The notes under the pieces: generated by a model
What the model was told of the DNA's origin: nothing
The model's input: only the letters and a program-made list of their open reading frames with translations
The model's database searches: none
NCBI GenBank assembly: GCA_965153455.1
Contig: OZ234503.1
Span: 14,823,118-14,887,117, forward strand
DNA from: Sphagnum compactum
Lineage: Eukaryota > Bryophyta > Sphagnopsida > Sphagnales
DNA length: 64,000 nt
Direction: 5' to 3'
Made by a program: the position numbers and the translations under genes
Shown here: one piece after another, positions 61,159 to 64,000 of the stretch
How the letters are laid out: every line of letters starts with the position of its first letter
Numbering within the stretch: position 1 is the first letter of the stretch

Positions 61159-62161
61159 TTTAGTAGGAACCGGCACCAATATTGGTTTTGGGGTAGAGGC
61201 TTCATGGATGAGAGTTGTGCCGTGAATGTTTCATCCAGGAGGCCACAGATGGAAGTCAATAATCCGTGCTCCCTCCTTGGCGCGCCGAATCCAGTTGAAC
61301 CTCTCTTCTCTCGAGCGCCAGCAATCCTCGCTCGCGCTCGCGCTCTCTCTCTCTCTCTCGCGGAGAGTCTTGGTTCATCAATCTCGCAAGCCTGTTCCTG
61401 GTGCTCAATGCAGATTTGTCATTACCACAAGGTCCAAGATGAAGCCTTGCTGCATTTCACCAGATGCAGTGTCATGCAATGTCGTAGAATTAGTGCTGCT
61501 GATCCTCTACTTGTGATCATCATCGACAGGAAGAAGCCCGGGGATCAAGGCCCAGGGATCCGCGAGCTGCTGCTGCTGATCGCGCAGATCAGGGCGGATA
61601 TCGACTGGGAGCAGATCGCGAGCGAGCGAGCTCGATCGATCGATCGAATGTGCGCGGATCTTTTCGCTTTCTTATATGTGTACGACATTGAGTATCCAGT
61701 TGCAAGATTTCGCTTGTCAATAGAGCTGTCCAGACGAGACCTCTAACTTCGTCGAGGCCCAGCTTGAAAGGTTGAAGAATAGTTCCTGGGTGCTTGAAAT
61801 GTTGTGGAGCTCTGATCTCATATTACAGTGCCGGTAGTGGCATGAGGGCTCTGATCAGGAGATAAAAGGATCAATGTGATCAATGCACAATCTAGTGACT
61901 TACCCATTTGCACAATCTCGTGAGTTACCCACTTCCTGTTTTGCACGTGCGTTACTAGGTCTAGTGTATCGATGCTCATGTGGAGGTTCTATTGCAGCCC
62001 GTGTTCTGCTCGTAAATGAAATTCTTCTTCTTCTTCTTGTATGTGGAGAGAGGAGCTAGAAGATGATCTCATTGCTGTAATTGGTATCGACCCACTTTCG
62101 CAATTTGTCTAGACTCAGCTGGGAGCTGTTAGACTGTCAGACCATTCTTCAAGCTACAGGC
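61159..62161 (+). promoter_or_regulatory. promoter and leader region of the receptor kinase gene
   Basis: GC content rises sharply after 61200, with CpG, a (CT)n tract at about 61341-61362 and GATCGATCGATCGATCGA near 61632. A 180-codon frame (61204-61746) includes SWCSMQICHYHKV and a Cys-containing stretch but matches no known ectodomain; it may be leader sequence or an unresolved upstream exon. An acceptor-like CTAG ends near 62111. Transcription start and any further exon of the ectodomain are not settled. Confidence 0.4.
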
Positions 62162-63692
62162 ATGATGAACTACGTCGCTTGTGTAGCAGCAGCCTGGGCC
62201 TCCTCCAACAACAAAAGAGTCTCTCATTGCAAACAAACTGCCAGGCAGAAGAAGCTTTCCATGATGATCAGCCGCGTCCAGCAGGGTCCTGCAGCTGCTG
62301 CAACACAATCGCAAACCCACTCGACCATTTCTAGCACGTCCACCCCAGCTGCAGAATCCATGAACTCATCATCATCATCAAGCAACAATGTTGCAGTCAT
62401 TGCAGGTACAAAACAAAATTCAGTTCACTCCAGAATTCAGTTCACAGTAAGTAGATCTAGACTAGTGCAGTCTGAGATTTGGTCAGCAGCTCAGGCGCTG
62501 ATCTGCTGCAGGACTGGTTCTTAGAAAGTTGCTAATTGGACATGATGATCATCATCTTGCTGCTGCTGCTGCAGGAGTGGTGATTGTAGTGGTTGTCTTG
62601 CTGGCCGTGGGGCTCCTGATCTATGTCTGCATTCAAAGAAGACGCCGTAATGGGTATGGTTACAAATCCTCCCTGAGGAAGCGCAAATCCCAAGGAAGCA
62701 TCAAGGAGGTGATGAGCTCCATCATGTCGCAGCAGGGGAAGCTTGCGGGACTCAAGGACGTGCATGTGTTTACCTTCAAGGAGCTGGAGAAGGCGACGGA
62801 GAATTTCGCGGATCACTTGATCCTAGGCATTGGAGGCTTCGGGACAGTCTACAAAGGCACACTCAAGAATGGCATGGTGCATGTGGCGATCAAAATCTCC
62901 AACCATGTGAGCACCAGCGGCAAGAAACAGTTGCTGAACGAAGTCACCATTCTGTCGCAGCTGAATCACCGCAACTTGGTCAGGCTCTACGGCTGCTGTC
63001 TGGAAACCGAAGTTCCGATTCTCGTCTACGAGTACATTCCCAATGGGAATCTGTATGAGCATTTGCACAGACTCAGGTTTGGAGTGAATCTCAACTGGAG
63101 CAAGCGTCTGCAAATTGCAGCTGAGACTGCAGAAGCTCTTGCTTACTTGCATTTTGCTGCATTTCCTCCCATCTTTCACAGAGATGTGAAGACTGCCAAC
63201 ATTTTGTTGGACAATACCTTCACTGTCAAAGTTGCAGATTTTGGAATATCCAGGTTGGTCAATCCTGGGAAGTCCCATGTCTCTACTGCTGTGCAAGGAA
63301 CACCTGGCTACCTTGATCCTGAGTACTTCCACAGCTACCATCTGACAGACAAGAGTGATGTGTTCAGCTTTGGAGTTGTCTTGTTAGAGCTTCTCACTTC
63401 ACAGAAGCCCTTGGACTACAAGAGAGAGCTGGAGAGCCATAGTCTGGCGGCTTTCTCCATCCCTTACATCAAGAATGGCAAGCTGGACCAAATCCTTGAC
63501 CCCCAGCTGAAGGATGTTCCTGCTGCTGACTTCCAGCTGATGTTCCCTGCCATGCAATCTGTGGCCGAGCTTGCTGCCAATTGTTTGGCTAACAAGAGGA
63601 AAGATCGGCCCACCATGAAGGATGTTGTGGAGGATCTTTACAGCATCAAAGCCTTTGGCAAGAGGCAAGCTGCTGCTGCTGCAACCTCATAA
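62162..63692 (+). CDS. WAK-like receptor kinase, two exons (5' end uncertain)
   Basis: Model: join 62162-62405 and 62575-63692, 453 residues. Exon 1 ends ATTGCAG|GTACAA in phase 1, and the second acceptor (CTGCTGCAG) continues in frame, joining NNVAVIA to GVVIVVVVLLAVGLLIYVCI, the membrane segment (82-101). RRRR follows as the stop-transfer signal. The kinase has the glycine loop GIGGFGTVYKG (166-176), Lys188 (VAIK), Glu204, HRDVK (283-287, an RD kinase), DFG (303-305) and GTPGYLDPEY (323-332). The HRNLVRLYGCCLE and LVYEYIPNGNLYEHLH stretches are typical of wall-associated-kinase-like (WAKL) proteins. The predicted outside part is short, Ser/Ala-rich and lacks GUB_WAK or EGF modules, so the true gene may have more 5' exons. 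Inferred role: plasma-membrane Ser/Thr kinase in wall or ligand sensing. Kinase exon certain; N-terminus provisional. Confidence 0.85.
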
Positions 63693-64000
63693 TGTGAAGT
63701 CTCTTAGACTAGTTGCAAAATTTTGGTGATGTCGGCGTCTACATGGCACTAGCTCTGGTGTTACATCATGTCCACTGCAACTGATGCAACTTGTCCATTG
63801 CATCTTCCATTGAAAAATAGGGTTAGTTGCAAATGTCTGTTAGAGCTAAAATACTTATTGACAAACCTAATTGTAAAACCCTAATTTACATCCTAGAGTG
63901 TCTCTATTGCATCTAAGCACTTTTAAGACTTGTTATGGCTATTGAAAAATAGGGTTAGTTGCAAGTGTTTGTTAGGACTAAAATCCTCAGTTACAAGCCT
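63693..64000 (+). repeat. 3' flank with 132-bp-spaced direct repeat
   Basis: ATTGAAAAATAGGGTTAGTT starts at 63809 and again at 63941. Each copy goes on with GCAARTGTYTGTTAG and CTAAAAT. The second copy runs to the window edge, so an array may continue beyond. The first part is probably the 3' untranslated region of the kinase gene. Confidence 0.75.

Noticed and set aside
1-64000. CRISPR arrays, operons, rRNA genes, integrated viral genes
   Set aside because: None seen. The regular repeats lack spacer structure, genes are intron-bearing and single, and no viral protein motif was recognised.

Overview
The window is nuclear DNA of a land plant. It is AT-rich, gene-poor and full of small transposon remnants. 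Plant-specific families are present: a PHD/GNAT protein of the IDM1 type with a TIFY/JAZ-like TDBD region, a wall-associated-kinase-like receptor kinase, an AMT2-type ammonium transporter fragment, and a PPR fragment with the repeated 'SILKACANP' style common in non-seed plants. Three genes in 64 kb and that PPR style suggest a non-seed vascular plant (fern or lycophyte). The organism assignment is inference only.

Layout. 1-9.7 kb: AT-rich DNA with gene debris. An AMT2 exon, an EF-hand-like exon and a frameshifted antisense PPR piece lie within 1.5 kb, followed by an unassigned GC-richer block near 4.0-4.9 kb and an orphan exon near 8.2 kb. 9.7-10.5 kb, minus strand: a four-exon gene reconstructed here for a secreted cysteine-rich protein of 110 residues. 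Two competing acceptors decide whether that protein or a 35-residue acidic peptide is made. 14.8-15.8 kb: a non-autonomous Helitron carrying a 52-bp minisatellite and a run of 26 G. 18.7-19.6 kb: a probable solo LTR. 24.9-25.2 kb: a degenerate array with an 11-bp period. 28.0 kb: first copy of a MITE family with TTA target duplications. 36-38 kb: decayed hAT transposase. 40.9-42.2 kb: a diverged direct duplication. 42.6-51.4 kb, plus strand: the main gene, ten coding exons and a predicted 1306-residue IDM1-like chromatin regulator. Two further copies of the 28-kb MITE sit in its introns in opposite orientation. 52.9-53.6 kb: Ty1/copia gag remnant. 59.6-61.2 kb: a cluster of four MITEs of two more families. 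62.2-63.7 kb, plus strand: the WAK-like receptor kinase.

The genes do not form an operon or pathway; each has its own upstream region. The two best-supported genes have GC-richer, GA- or CT-repeat leaders. Splice models were deduced by eye from GT/AG sites, reading phase and domain continuity, and have not been checked against transcripts.
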